A stretch of DNA of 28,706 bases, from positions 1 through 28,706 of the forward strand of contig QFBU01000012.1 in NCBI GenBank assembly GCA_003265975.1, given 5' to 3'. The position numbers and the translations under genes were made by a program. The stretch comes from Candidatus Marinamargulisbacteria bacterium SCGC AAA071-K20 (GTDB taxonomy: Bacteria; Margulisbacteria; Marinamargulisbacteria; GCA-2716485; AAA071-K20). Shown here piece after piece: positions 7,392 to 15,358 of the stretch. Positions within the stretch are counted from its first letter, which is position 1, and the number at the start of each line of letters is the position of its first letter. Under the pieces are notes generated by a model. That model did not search any database. It saw only the letters and a program-made list of their open reading frames with translations, and was not told where the DNA came from.

Positions 7392-8222
7392 ATGCAAACA
7401 CCCATAAGATTTTTACTAATTGCACTTGGCATTCTACTAGCAGTTCTAGGAATAGAAGGCTTTTTAATACCAAATAGATTCATTGATGGCGGAGTAACGG
7501 GGCTTTCAATGTTAATTTCTGAACTTACACCCATTCCACTACCTGTACTTTTAGTTACACTCAATACTCCATTTTTGCTAGTCGGAATAAGGCAATTTAA
7601 AGTCCCCTTTTTTATTAGAGGTTTAATTGGAATCGTATTATTTGCAGTGTGCCTAACTATAATTCATATCCCGGTATTAACTACCGACAAGCTACTCGCT
7701 TCTATATTTGGAGGTCTTTGCCTCGGATCTGGTATTGGTCTAGCTATCAGAGGTGGGGGTGTATTAGACGGAACCGAAATTGCAGCCCTTATTTTAAACA
7801 AACGTAGTTTTTTGTCAGTAGGAAATCTTATTTTATTATGTAATATCGTTATTTTTTCAATTGCCGCATTTTTCTTAGGTCTCGACCGTGCGATGTATTC
7901 GGTTTTGACTTATTTAAGCGCCTCAAGAATGGTCGACTTTGTAGTATATGGAGTAGACGCTTCTTTAGGCATATTTATTATATCTGAAAAATCTGAAGTC
8001 ATTAGACATATGATAATAAACGACATGGGCCGCGCTGTAACCGTTTTTAGAGGTAAGGGTGGGTTTAGTAAAGAAGATCAAGATATCTTATTTTGTGTAG
8101 TCTCTCATTTCGAAGTCACTCGATTTAAGACGATGATTAATAGTATGGACCCACAGTCATTTGTAATTATGCATCGTGTAAGCGAAAGTTTAGGCGGCAT
8201 GGTAAAGAAGCTGAGTCACTAA
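7392..8222 (+). CDS. YitT family membrane protein (DUF161/DUF2179)
   Basis: 276-aa membrane protein with the YitT architecture: about five to six hydrophobic segments over residues 7-190 containing IPNRFIDGGVTGLSMLI (26-42) and GIGLAIRGGGVLDGTEI (114-130), then a soluble C-terminal DUF2179 domain (about 205-265) with GRAVTVFRGKGG and a second half reading VVSHFEVTRFKTMI. The family is widespread and its transport substrate is not established. It has no ribosome-binding site and appears to be transcribed from a promoter that starts at its ATG. Its stop codon TAA (8220-8222) overlaps the AAGGAG of the next gene, so the two form an operon. Confidence 0.88.
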   Translation: MQTPIRFLLIALGILLAVLGIEGFLIPNRFIDGGVTGLSMLISELTPIPLPVLLVTLNTPFLLVGIRQFKVPFFIRGLIGIVLFAVCLTIIHIPVLTTDKLLASIFGGLCLGSGIGLAIRGGGVLDGTEIAALILNKRSFLSVGNLILLCNIVIFSIAAFFLGLDRAMYSVLTYLSASRMVDFVVYGVDASLGIFIISEKSEVIRHMIINDMGRAVTVFRGKGGFSKEDQDILFCVVSHFEVTRFKTMINSMDPQSFVIMHRVSESLGGMVKKLSH

Positions 8223-8231
8223 GGAGCCGTT

Positions 8232-8459
8232 ATGTCAGAAAAAAAGAAAACAAGATATACAAAAGGGATGGAATTGGTTAGTAAGGTAAGCTCAAAAAAA
8301 ATCTTATTTGGATCGTTTAACGACGAAGATGTCGCATCCTGTTTAACTGCCGATAAAATGTTTGTAAATATCAGTCGCGAAGAACTAGACCGAGACTATG
8401 TGTCTCTAAAACAATTGCATGGTCAATCTCGAGAAAAGCGTCGAGGCCAGGGCTGGTAA
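8232..8459 (+). CDS. Small basic protein of unknown function
   Basis: 75-aa soluble protein, rich in Lys, Arg and Asp, without a signal peptide or membrane segment. It has a Lys-rich N-terminus (SEKKKTRYTK) and an Arg-rich C-terminus (QSREKRRGQGW). The good Shine-Dalgarno AAGGAG at 8221-8226, five bases before the ATG and overlapping the yitT stop, makes it a real, translationally coupled gene. I do not recognise a family. The basic ends could indicate nucleic acid binding, but that is only composition-based. Confidence 0.7.
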   Translation: MSEKKKTRYTKGMELVSKVSSKKILFGSFNDEDVASCLTADKMFVNISREELDRDYVSLKQLHGQSREKRRGQGW

Positions 8460-8501
8460 TTCCTACACTCATCACTACCTAATTAATTCCCATGATTAAA
8501 A

Positions 8502-8517
8502 ACCCATTTACGTGGGT
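8502..8517. other. Short inverted repeat upstream of typA
   Basis: ACCCA-TTTACG-TGGGT can form a 5-bp hairpin. On the minus strand it is followed by TTTTTAAT, but no minus-strand gene lies upstream; on the plus strand there is no U-tract. It may weakly end the yitT transcript or mark a site in the typA upstream region. Confidence 0.25.
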
Positions 8518-8582
8518 AACTATATGCATTAGACTATATCGTTTTCAAATGAGGCTAAGGTCACATTTATTGGGAGTTAAAC

Positions 8583-10385
8583 ATGAAACAAGATAAAATT
8601 AGAAACGTAGCAATTATTGCCCACGTTGATCACGGAAAAACCACATTAGTAGACCAACTTTTTCAACAAAGTGGGATGTTCAGAGAAAACCAAGAAGTTA
8701 AAGAACGTTTAATGGACAGTATGGATCTAGAACGCGAACGTGGCATAACTATTAAATCTAAAAATGGTGCTTGTAAATACAAAGACCACCAAATAAATAT
8801 TATAGACACCCCAGGCCATGCTGATTTTGGTGGAGAGGTTGAGCGTGTTCTTAAAATGGCAGACGGCGCTGTTTTCTTAGTAGATGCAGCTGAAGGGCCA
8901 ATGCCTCAATCTTACTTTGTTCTCAAAAAGGCTGTAGCCCTAAACTTACCTGTAATTGTAGTTGTAAATAAAATTGATAAACCAGACGCACGATGTGACT
9001 GGGTAGTAGATCAAGTATTTGACCTTTTGGCTCAATTAGAAGCCCCAGATGAAATTATGGACTTCCCAGTTATCTACGCTTCTGCAAAGCAAGGCTTAGC
9101 TAAAAAAGTATTAGAAGATGATAAAACAGACATGAACGACTTGTTCGACTCAATAATAGAAAATACCCCAGAGCCAAGTGGCGACCCAGCTGCTCCTTTA
9201 CAATTTTTAGCGACATCCATTAGTTATTCTCCATTCATGGGACGACTAGCTATAGGAAAGATCACTCAAGGTACAATTAAGGTAAACCAAGATGTTGCCG
9301 TAGCCATTCCAGGTGAAGTGCTAAGAACAGGACGAATTACAAAAATATTTGGATTCGAAGCTGATCAACAAGTAGAAGTTCAATCAGCAAGCACAGGAGA
9401 CATAGTCGCTGTTGCCGGAATTGAAGACATTACTATTGGGCAAACAATTACTAGTAAAGACGATCCTAAGGCAATGGAAGGGGTAGAAATTGACCCTCCA
9501 ACAGTTGCGATGACATTTATGACAAACACCTCTCCTTTTTCAGGAAAAGAGGGAGAGTTCGTAACCTCCTCCCAGATAAAAGACCGTTTATACAAAGAAC
9601 TACTTACAGATGTTGCAATGACTATAGAAGATCATGGCGAAGGGGTAGGGTATAAGGTTTCTGGACGTGGAGAGCTTCATTTATCTATTTTTATTGAAAA
9701 GCTAAGGCGAGAAGGTTTCGAATTTCAGGTTTCAAAGCCAACCGTAATCTTTAGAGAAGTTGAAGGTGAAAAAGAAGAGCCCTATGAGCGTTTAACAATT
9801 GAAGTAAACGAAGACTATATGGGGAAAGTTATTGAAAGACTTGGCGAAAGAAAGGGTCAATGTATCGAAATGAACCAAGAAAAAGGAATGTCTAAACTAA
9901 TTTACAAAATTCCTACACGTGGACTATTGGGGTATCAGTCAGAGTTTATGACAGACACCAAAGGAATGGGGATCATGAATTATGTATTTGATTCTTACGG
10001 CCCATTTATTGGCGACATTAGAACTCGGAAAAATGGTGTTTTAATTTCAAAAGAAACAGCTAAAACAATTGCTTTTTCATTGGTAAGTATCCAAGAAAGA
10101 GGCCGTTTATTCCTCGGGCCTGGAGAAGAAGTATATACAGGACAAATTATTGGTGAGCATAGCAGAGACGACGATTTAGTTGTTAATGCTTCAAAGGGTA
10201 AGAAGCTAACCAATATGAGAGCATCAGGAACTGACGAGAATGTTGTATTAACACCTTATACAAAATTAAGTCTTGAACAATGCTTGTCGTTTATTAACGA
10301 TCACGAATTAGTAGAATGTACCCCAAAAAACATTAGACTAAGAAAAAAGCAGCTCAGCGAAAGTGACCGAAAGCGTCAGCGTTAA
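8583..10385 (+). CDS. typA: Translational GTPase TypA/BipA
   Basis: Ribosome-binding GTPase of the EF-G/LepA group, needed for growth or ribosome assembly under stress in bacteria studied. The 600-aa length is typical. G1 AHVDHGKTT (13-21), switch I with RGITIKSKN (53-61), G3 DTPGH (75-79) and G4 NKID (129-132) are intact. The beta-barrel domain II follows from about residue 205, then EF-G-like domain III, a domain V-like region with GRGELHLSIFIE, and the TypA-specific C-terminal domain with GPFIGDIRTRKNGVL and TNMRASGTDENVVL. It has a Shine-Dalgarno GGGAG (8572-8576) 6 nt before ATG and a strong intrinsic terminator 35 nt after the stop, so it is the end of a transcript and probably monocistronic. 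Confidence 0.96.
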   Translation: MKQDKIRNVAIIAHVDHGKTTLVDQLFQQSGMFRENQEVKERLMDSMDLERERGITIKSKNGACKYKDHQINIIDTPGHADFGGEVERVLKMADGAVFLVDAAEGPMPQSYFVLKKAVALNLPVIVVVNKIDKPDARCDWVVDQVFDLLAQLEAPDEIMDFPVIYASAKQGLAKKVLEDDKTDMNDLFDSIIENTPEPSGDPAAPLQFLATSISYSPFMGRLAIGKITQGTIKVNQDVAVAIPGEVLRTGRITKIFGFEADQQVEVQSASTGDIVAVAGIEDITIGQTITSKDDPKAMEGVEIDPPTVAMTFMTNTSPFSGKEGEFVTSSQIKDRLYKELLTDVAMTIEDHGEGVGYKVSGRGELHLSIFIEKLRREGFEFQVSKPTVIFREVEGEKEEPYERLTIEVNEDYMGKVIERLGERKGQCIEMNQEKGMSKLIYKIPTRGLLGYQSEFMTDTKGMGIMNYVFDSYGPFIGDIRTRKNGVLISKETAKTIAFSLVSIQERGRLFLGPGEEVYTGQIIGEHSRDDDLVVNASKGKKLTNMRASGTDENVVLTPYTKLSLEQCLSFINDHELVECTPKNIRLRKKQLSESDRKRQR

Positions 10386-10417
10386 CTAAGTATTCTTTAA
10401 CTTTTTAACAAAATTAA

Positions 10418-10452
10418 AAAACCCTTCATTGTAAAATGAAGGGTTTTTTTTT
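10418..10452 (+). terminator. Rho-independent terminator after typA
   Basis: ACCCTTCATT-GTAA-AATGAAGGGT gives a perfect 10-bp stem (10421-10444) with a 4-nt loop, followed by a T9 run including the last stem base. The stem is flanked by an A-run, so it can also work in the other direction. Confidence 0.93.
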
Positions 10453-10657
10453 CCTGCAAAAAACGCAGTTCCACTCTGTGCCTTTGCTTATTTTTAAAAA
10501 CTTATAATGCCTAAAAAAAAACCCAAACCAAAAGTGAATAAGAAAAAAAAGAACAAGAGAATATAAATGTAAATAATCTGTAAATTAAGAAAGCTTTAAG
10601 GTAAACTAACTCAAAATTAACAGTAAATTAAATATAAAAATATGAAGGGGAAAGCAA

Positions 10658-12412
10658 TTGCACAAAATATTATCTTTCATGATTGATCGTTATTCTGTCG
10701 GTACGGCTGCTAAAGGGCGGTCAATGCCAAGTGTAATGAGACTCCCAGGGATTGGGGAAGACGGCGATGTAATAATTAGAGGGAAAGAGGTAGGCATATG
10801 GGGGAGAAGCGGAGCTGGTTTGAATCTATTAGAAAATGCAGACGTTGAAGATGTAATCCATAAATACTGTTCTGGAGAAATTAAGCCAACAAATGTATAT
10901 GTTAAGCAGGCATCCGTAGAATACGATGATACTGAAGCAAAAAAACGTGTAGACACTTTTGCAAATAGAGTTTTGCAAAATTTCCTGAATTTACCTGAAT
11001 ATAAAAATGATGAGTTATTGAGGGGCCATGGTTACACCGAAGATGAACCTGTATTCACTACAATAAAAGAGCTTTTCAATGGAACTTGTTTTTGTGCTTG
11101 GATAGACGGTGATAAATTTAAAATGGCAATGTCAGGCTCTTATGTAGATGTTAATAAGTACAAGCGACAATTACTAGCAAAGGCTATCCAGCAAACTTTA
11201 GATGAAGGTATAGATCATGAAATAAAATCTGCAGGACTTGTAAGAAAGGCTTCTTTTCAATACGTAGAAGCTATGGTTAGTATTACTGCAGATTTAGTTG
11301 AAAAAGGAATGATTGAGTCTGGTGATGGATCCATAATAGATAGGTTGAGTGCCTCAATAAACTGGGAAGATCGAAATGTTCAATCAAAAGCGATTCAGTT
11401 GATTTCAGGCGCCACATTAACTGACCGCGCAAAAAAATCATTGGGCGTAGCTCATAAAACTTTAGGTGTAATGATGGGCAACACACTGTGTTGTGAAAAA
11501 GACATGGCGTATTACAAAATGAAGCAAATTGCTCGAGCGCTACAGGGTGGTCAAAAATATGAGGATCATTGTACTAATACGCGTGTGATCTCAAGTGAAT
11601 TTAGATTAGGTAAAGGGGTTAAGTCGACTCATACAAAGAAGAAGTCTGGTACTTTTTGGGTTCCTATATTTGCAAGAGTAGATGACGGGGGCGACAGATC
11701 GAAGCAGATTAAAATTCTTGATGGGTATACAGAGGTTACTCATGGAGGGCTTAAAGTTGCAGGGGAAAAAGATGAGAATATGGTTTATTATAAAACAAAG
11801 CCAGCATGTAGGCATTGTAATGTAACTGAAAAAGCGGCTTGGGTAATGATGCAGTCGCTATCTGGTAATCCTGATCTTATGCCCCAAGTTGATGATTACT
11901 CAGTTTTAGGATCTAAACAAATGTCTCCAGTATCAGTAGTTGTTAACATGGAGGATATGGCGAGACCCCTTGACTTACCATCTTATGGATGCGGGGAATA
12001 TAAGGAAAATAGTGCGCCCTTTTTTTTCTCCCCAACAATTAAAGATACAGCTTGTTCAAAACCTAAAGCAGAAGGTAAAGCAGAAGGTAAAGCAGAAGAG
12101 GAGCTCTCACCAACAAAAGAAAAGGTACTTCCTAGTGGCTGTTATCCTCTTTCTGAGATACCCTGTACTGATAATGTTATGTTTCTACCCCATCACTTAC
12201 GAAGTGATGGAAGCGGGCGAGGGCATGCAGGTAAGGTAAATAGTGCGCCCGATTTTTCACCCTCAACGCCAACAAAAGCAAGGAAAGAAGATTTAGCCGT
12301 ATCACCAGATGATACTCCAGAGAATTTGCCGGCGACTTATATGAAAGTTAAGCTACAACATGAGGATCTGGCTTATCTCATTGGGAAGATGCCAGATTTC
12401 TCTGGTTTTTGA
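10658..12412 (+). CDS. Orphan 584-aa protein with Cys/His motifs and repeat-rich C-terminal part
   Basis: I do not recognise a family. The start is TTG 10658, backed by AAGGGG (10645-10650) 7 nt upstream; the next in-frame ATG is at 10679. Residues 1-470 look like a folded soluble domain with many Cys (a CRHC pair near residue 386, CC near 289) and no signal peptide or membrane segment. Residues about 470-560 are low complexity, with KAEGKAEGKAEEE and two copies of an NSAP-F-SP motif, and read like a linker. The last 25 residues (LQHEDLAYLIGKMPDFSGF) look folded again. It ends 6 nt before a convergent ankyrin-like gene. A 19-bp direct repeat, a 12-bp tandem repeat and an 8-bp inverted repeat lie inside the linker-coding DNA. 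A secreted or host-directed role is possible but unsupported. Confidence 0.75.
   Translation: MHKILSFMIDRYSVGTAAKGRSMPSVMRLPGIGEDGDVIIRGKEVGIWGRSGAGLNLLENADVEDVIHKYCSGEIKPTNVYVKQASVEYDDTEAKKRVDTFANRVLQNFLNLPEYKNDELLRGHGYTEDEPVFTTIKELFNGTCFCAWIDGDKFKMAMSGSYVDVNKYKRQLLAKAIQQTLDEGIDHEIKSAGLVRKASFQYVEAMVSITADLVEKGMIESGDGSIIDRLSASINWEDRNVQSKAIQLISGATLTDRAKKSLGVAHKTLGVMMGNTLCCEKDMAYYKMKQIARALQGGQKYEDHCTNTRVISSEFRLGKGVKSTHTKKKSGTFWVPIFARVDDGGDRSKQIKILDGYTEVTHGGLKVAGEKDENMVYYKTKPACRHCNVTEKAAWVMMQSLSGNPDLMPQVDDYSVLGSKQMSPVSVVVNMEDMARPLDLPSYGCGEYKENSAPFFFSPTIKDTACSKPKAEGKAEGKAEEELSPTKEKVLPSGCYPLSEIPCTDNVMFLPHHLRSDGSGRGHAGKVNSAPDFSPSTPTKARKEDLAVSPDDTPENLPATYMKVKLQHEDLAYLIGKMPDFSGF
12001..12019 (+). repeat. 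Direct repeat copy 1 in the orphan gene
   Basis: TAAGGAAAATAGTGCGCCC matches the copy at 12232-12250 at 18 of 19 positions. The spacing is 231 bp (77 codons), so both are read in the same frame and encode the NSAP motifs. Confidence 0.85.
12065..12098 (+). repeat. 12-bp tandem repeat (AAAGCAGAAGGT, 2.8 copies)
   Basis: Units at 12065-12076 and 12077-12088 are identical and the third is partial. They encode KAEG-KAEG-KAEE. As the unit length is a multiple of three, copy-number change would alter linker length without a frameshift. Confidence 0.9.
12191..12209. repeat. 8-bp inverted repeat inside the orphan gene
   Basis: CATCACTT-ACG-AAGTGATG is a perfect inverted repeat with a 3-base loop, followed by a locally GC-richer stretch (12209-12230). 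It lies between the two direct repeat copies. Confidence 0.75.
12232..12250 (+). repeat. Direct repeat copy 2 in the orphan gene
   Basis: TAAGGTAAATAGTGCGCCC, one mismatch to the copy at 12001-12019. Both copies continue with loosely similar sequence encoding F-SP-PT. Confidence 0.85.
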
Positions 12413-12418
12413 TCTTAG

Positions 12419-13294
12419 TTAATCTTTAAGAAGCATCATAAACCTAGACACTTGTTCGCCCGTTACACCCTTTATTCCAGGTAATAAAGACTCAGTAAAC
12501 GCCCCAAGTGTAATTGTGTCATCTACTTCACCTTCAGGATGAGTATAGTAATAATCAAGCTGTTTAGTAGAGAATCCTTCGTTTTCTTTTTGAGCGGCTT
12601 CTATAAGCGCTGTCATAATTGTAATACTTTGTTCAGGGTGTGCATGCCTTTTAGCTCTTATGTTTGCAAATCCCTTTGCCGTCATATGAAATGGAGTATA
12701 GCTTTGACGTCCAAAAACTGGGTTGGTTCCAAGGGCTAAAACACTATTAACAAAATCTACATCTCCACTTTCACAAAACTTTCCAAAAGTAACGCCCCAA
12801 AGATCAGATTTTTTACGATCTTTAACATGTTTTTCATCGTCTGTTGCTTCTATTTCAGCATATTTTATTTTCATAGCAGTTAAAGTAACTTTTTGTAATA
12901 GCAATATAACGTCTGGGCTCTTTGCGCTGTGCAATGGCAATTTACTTAAGCCAGACAACTGAATAGGGTTTGCACCAAGTGTGAGTAGCTTAATGATTAT
13001 AGATTGAGGTGTTATTGCTGAAGCGTATGCTACTGTACGTTTAGAAATGGCACTAAGTATATTAGCACCTACTATGTCTTCTTTGTTTAATTCACTAGAA
13101 AAGTCACCTTTTCCCAGTTTATCAAGATCCTCATTAAGTTTGACAAGGTCCCCAGTTTTAGCTGCGGCTAATAAGGGATATGTTCCGAGCGTTCCTACCT
13201 GTCCTCTAAATAAATCGCTATAATCAGCTGTCGTTTTATCCACGCCGGCTTCAGATGTAGGAGTAAGGGACGCTACAATTTTAAATCGTATCAT
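12419..13294 (-). CDS. Ankyrin-repeat-like protein
   Basis: 291-aa soluble protein without a signal peptide. Degenerate ankyrin units are visible: YPLLAAAKTGDLVKLNEDLDKL (39-60), IKLLTLGANPIQ with LPLHSAKSPDVILLL (101-133), and GKFCESGDVDFVNSVLALGTNPV with TPFHMTAKG (171-208). They follow the A-x-x-G-x-x-x-x-V pattern and the L-x-x-GA-N-P turn, so the fold is likely a helical repeat surface for protein binding; the partner is unknown. ATG 13294 has an AGAGGA Shine-Dalgarno 7 nt upstream and a well-formed promoter. It converges on the 584-aa orphan gene with 6 nt between stops, and no terminator is seen there, so the two transcripts may overlap. Confidence 0.75.
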   Translation of the reverse strand: MIRFKIVASLTPTSEAGVDKTTADYSDLFRGQVGTLGTYPLLAAAKTGDLVKLNEDLDKLGKGDFSSELNKEDIVGANILSAISKRTVAYASAITPQSIIIKLLTLGANPIQLSGLSKLPLHSAKSPDVILLLQKVTLTAMKIKYAEIEATDDEKHVKDRKKSDLWGVTFGKFCESGDVDFVNSVLALGTNPVFGRQSYTPFHMTAKGFANIRAKRHAHPEQSITIMTALIEAAQKENEGFSTKQLDYYYTHPEGEVDDTITLGAFTESLLPGIKGVTGEQVSRFMMLLKD

Positions 13295-13336
13295 GATATT
13301 TTCCTCTATTTAATTTTCGGTTTTGTTATTCTGGAG

Positions 13337-13370
13337 ACCCTATTATAGGGTGATGATTATAAAAAGTAAA
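13337..13370 (-). promoter_or_regulatory. Promoter of the ankyrin-like gene, -10 embedded in a palindrome
   Basis: Read on the minus strand: -35 TTTACT (13365-13370), 17-bp spacer, perfect -10 TATAAT (13342-13347). The -10 lies within the inverted repeat ACCCTAT-T-ATAGGGT (13337-13351), an arrangement suited to a repressor operator. Upstream region 13295-13418 otherwise holds no gene. Confidence 0.6.
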
Positions 13371-13418
13371 CTATATGAAAATTTAATGAAAAATTGAATA
13401 AATATTCATCACTTTTCT

Positions 13419-14477
13419 CTAATGGTGTATTCTATTCAAAAACAGTCTTTTGCAGTTAATTTCAGAAGAAAGCTTGTTGTCAGAACTTTGTAGAGATTTT
13501 AAAAATTCACGAGCATAATAAGGTACTGTCATCACGCCTTTAGAACTAAAGCCATTAAAAATACCAATATTGTCATAGTCCGGATGAAATCCAAAAACAG
13601 GTCTAATATCTTTTGCAGCTGTTCTAACACCTGCTTCATGATTAACAACTTGATAGTTTAACTTAAGCCATCCTTTTAAATCATTAACTAACTCGTCTTG
13701 TCCTTGTTGATCAGCGGTACAGTTAATTGTTTTCCATTCATAAGTAGCGCCAAAGCGAAACATAGAATTAAAGGGGACTAGCCACTTGTCCTTATTCAAA
13801 ATAAATTCTTGTGGTAAATCTGCAATATCAAGAGTAAGCACATCACCTTTAGACAATCTAAAATCAAGACCTTTAAAATAAGGATTCTTACAAACGTTGT
13901 ATCCCTCACAAAAAATAATTTTCTCAGCTAAAATATCTTTATAACGAATTCCTTTCTCAAGAGTCTCAAACGAATCAAAATCAAATGGCTCCGTAATCAA
14001 TGAATTGTTCTGTTCTAAAAATTGTTTGCAGGCCAATAAAAAAGAAGGGGTGTTCAAAACGGAACTTCCTTCAACAATACATGCTCCAAAATCATTATGA
14101 AGCATAGCGTCATATAAATGGGGTGGATTCCTTTTGGTGAGTGACCCTTCAAATTTAGGGTCCTCCAACCGTTTGTGATAAAAATCGACTTGCTCTTTAG
14201 TCGAAAAATATCTGAGAGAAGGTCGCTCAAAGAAAAATGAGGTACCAAGTTCCTGTTCTAACTGTTTATAAAATTGCTTTGCGTAAGGAATTAATACATC
14301 GCTATTCCAGCTCTTGGTTAATCGCTTACCAGACACATAGTCCATAAGCCCCGCCGCTACCTTAGAGGCGCTTTGTAAGTGGCCGTCATCTATTACTATA
14401 ACGTCGATGCCTGCTTTAAGTAACTCAATAGCTAAAATACTTCCTGCAATTCCTTGTCCAACAATAAGGGTAGTCAT
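13419..14477 (-). CDS. FAD-dependent oxidoreductase (DAO family)
   Basis: 352-aa flavoprotein of the D-amino acid oxidase/glycine oxidase-like fold. The N-terminal Rossmann motif is VGQGIAGSILAIELLKAG (6-23), followed by VIVIDD, the acidic end of the second strand that binds the FAD ribose. The C-terminal FAD-binding part is present as GVRTAAKDIRPVFGFHPDYD followed by IFNGFSSKGVMTVPYYAREF. The middle substrate domain does not tell the substrate, which is likely an amine or a hydroxy acid. It starts 25 nt after the stop of the upstream unknown gene (14503-15231) in the same direction, so the two probably form an operon. No good Shine-Dalgarno lies at the usual distance; AAAGGTGA is about 20 nt upstream. 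Confidence 0.8.
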   Translation of the reverse strand: MTTLIVGQGIAGSILAIELLKAGIDVIVIDDGHLQSASKVAAGLMDYVSGKRLTKSWNSDVLIPYAKQFYKQLEQELGTSFFFERPSLRYFSTKEQVDFYHKRLEDPKFEGSLTKRNPPHLYDAMLHNDFGACIVEGSSVLNTPSFLLACKQFLEQNNSLITEPFDFDSFETLEKGIRYKDILAEKIIFCEGYNVCKNPYFKGLDFRLSKGDVLTLDIADLPQEFILNKDKWLVPFNSMFRFGATYEWKTINCTADQQGQDELVNDLKGWLKLNYQVVNHEAGVRTAAKDIRPVFGFHPDYDNIGIFNGFSSKGVMTVPYYAREFLKSLQSSDNKLSSEINCKRLFLNRIHH

Positions 14478-14502
14478 TTTAGGTTGTTATTATTCACCTT
14501 TC

Positions 14503-15231
14503 TTAAATTGAAGGCAATGTCTTAAATAATATCAAAGAGGCATCCAACCTATGTTTTATAGCTCTAAATCGTTCATCTGGCTCAGCTTGAAAGTGCGAAC
14601 ATGTAGTAAGATCTAAAACTTGAGGCTTAATTTCATCTTCTTCACTTAAAATAATTAACTCTTTAAACTGTGATCTATGGTTGGTCCCATTTATTACAAA
14701 GTCGACAAAGTTAGTCTTAAATACTTGAAAAAACGTCTTGAACTCCATTGCAGTAATATTTTGTATACGAAAATTATAACGTCTAATATCCTCAGTTGAG
14801 GTGCCTTTCACTATTATAGAAAGGGTATTGTCCATTTCTTTGTCTAAATGCCCACCACTCAAAACCCCAGTAGCATGGAACCAAAAGGAAACCCCTCTAT
14901 AGTTATGTTCAGAGAAAACCTCCGCTAGTCCAGATACCGCATCATCCTTGAACGAGCCTAAAAAATAACTTTCGTTACTAGGTTCTCCCCAAGAATAACT
15001 TGCCTGGCCCTGTCTAATGTTTTTTACAGTAAGACCCCCTAAAAACATACTGTTTGACCGCGTCATACTAGCACCAGCATGTACCTCGTCTAGGCTAAAA
15101 CTAGCCGTATCACGGGCGTGCCCTTCATTCCAAACTGAACACCCATTTTCTCCCTGCTTAACTTCCCGGTTCAGAGTAGTCCAAGTTGGTATTCGTCTTA
15201 GCCCCACTAATTCTGGAGTAGCTGCTTCCAT
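14503..15231 (-). CDS. Hypothetical protein, 242 aa
   Basis: I do not recognise a family. The protein is soluble-looking, mixed alpha/beta, and has no signal peptide or membrane segment. The middle (about 60-150) is rich in Gly, Ser and aromatic residues with a beta-strand-like pattern (FLGGLTVKNIRQGQASYSWG, YRGVSFWFHATGVLSGG), which suggests a beta-sheet domain; the last 90 residues look helical. The ATG at 15231 has a strong AAGGAG 7 nt upstream, which supports it as a real gene. It probably shares a transcript with the following FAD oxidoreductase and is divergent from the pyrD-like gene. Confidence 0.7.
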   Translation of the reverse strand: MEAATPELVGLRRIPTWTTLNREVKQGENGCSVWNEGHARDTASFSLDEVHAGASMTRSNSMFLGGLTVKNIRQGQASYSWGEPSNESYFLGSFKDDAVSGLAEVFSEHNYRGVSFWFHATGVLSGGHLDKEMDNTLSIIVKGTSTEDIRRYNFRIQNITAMEFKTFFQVFKTNFVDFVINGTNHRSQFKELIILSEEDEIKPQVLDLTTCSHFQAEPDERFRAIKHRLDASLILFKTLPSI

Positions 15232-15342
15232 AAAAGTCTCCTTAAAAAAATCTAAATGATTAGTAGATTAATTGAAATATCCCCTAATTGACTCCCCCAT
15301 TATCATGTGATCCTAGTATAGCATGTATCGTATTTTTGATTA

Positions 15343-15351
15343 TGTTACAAT
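15343..15351 (+). promoter_or_regulatory. Extended -10 element, likely leaderless start at 15359
   Basis: TGTTACAAT (TGn plus TACAAT) ends 7 nt before ATG 15359. This argues for the ATG at 15359 and against the in-frame ATG at 15323, which lies upstream of this -10. Confidence 0.55.
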
Positions 15352-15358
15352 ATTCCCT

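Noticed and set aside
10507..10566. Lys-rich 19-codon ORF (MPKKKPKPKVNKKKKNKRI)
   Set aside because: It has no ribosome-binding site, and its poly-A content makes a Lys-rich reading almost inevitable in this AT-rich gap; the region more likely holds the leader of the orphan gene.
15323..15358. Upstream ATG start for the pyrD-like gene
   Set aside because: An extended -10 element follows it and ends 7 nt before ATG 15359; no ribosome-binding site precedes 15323.
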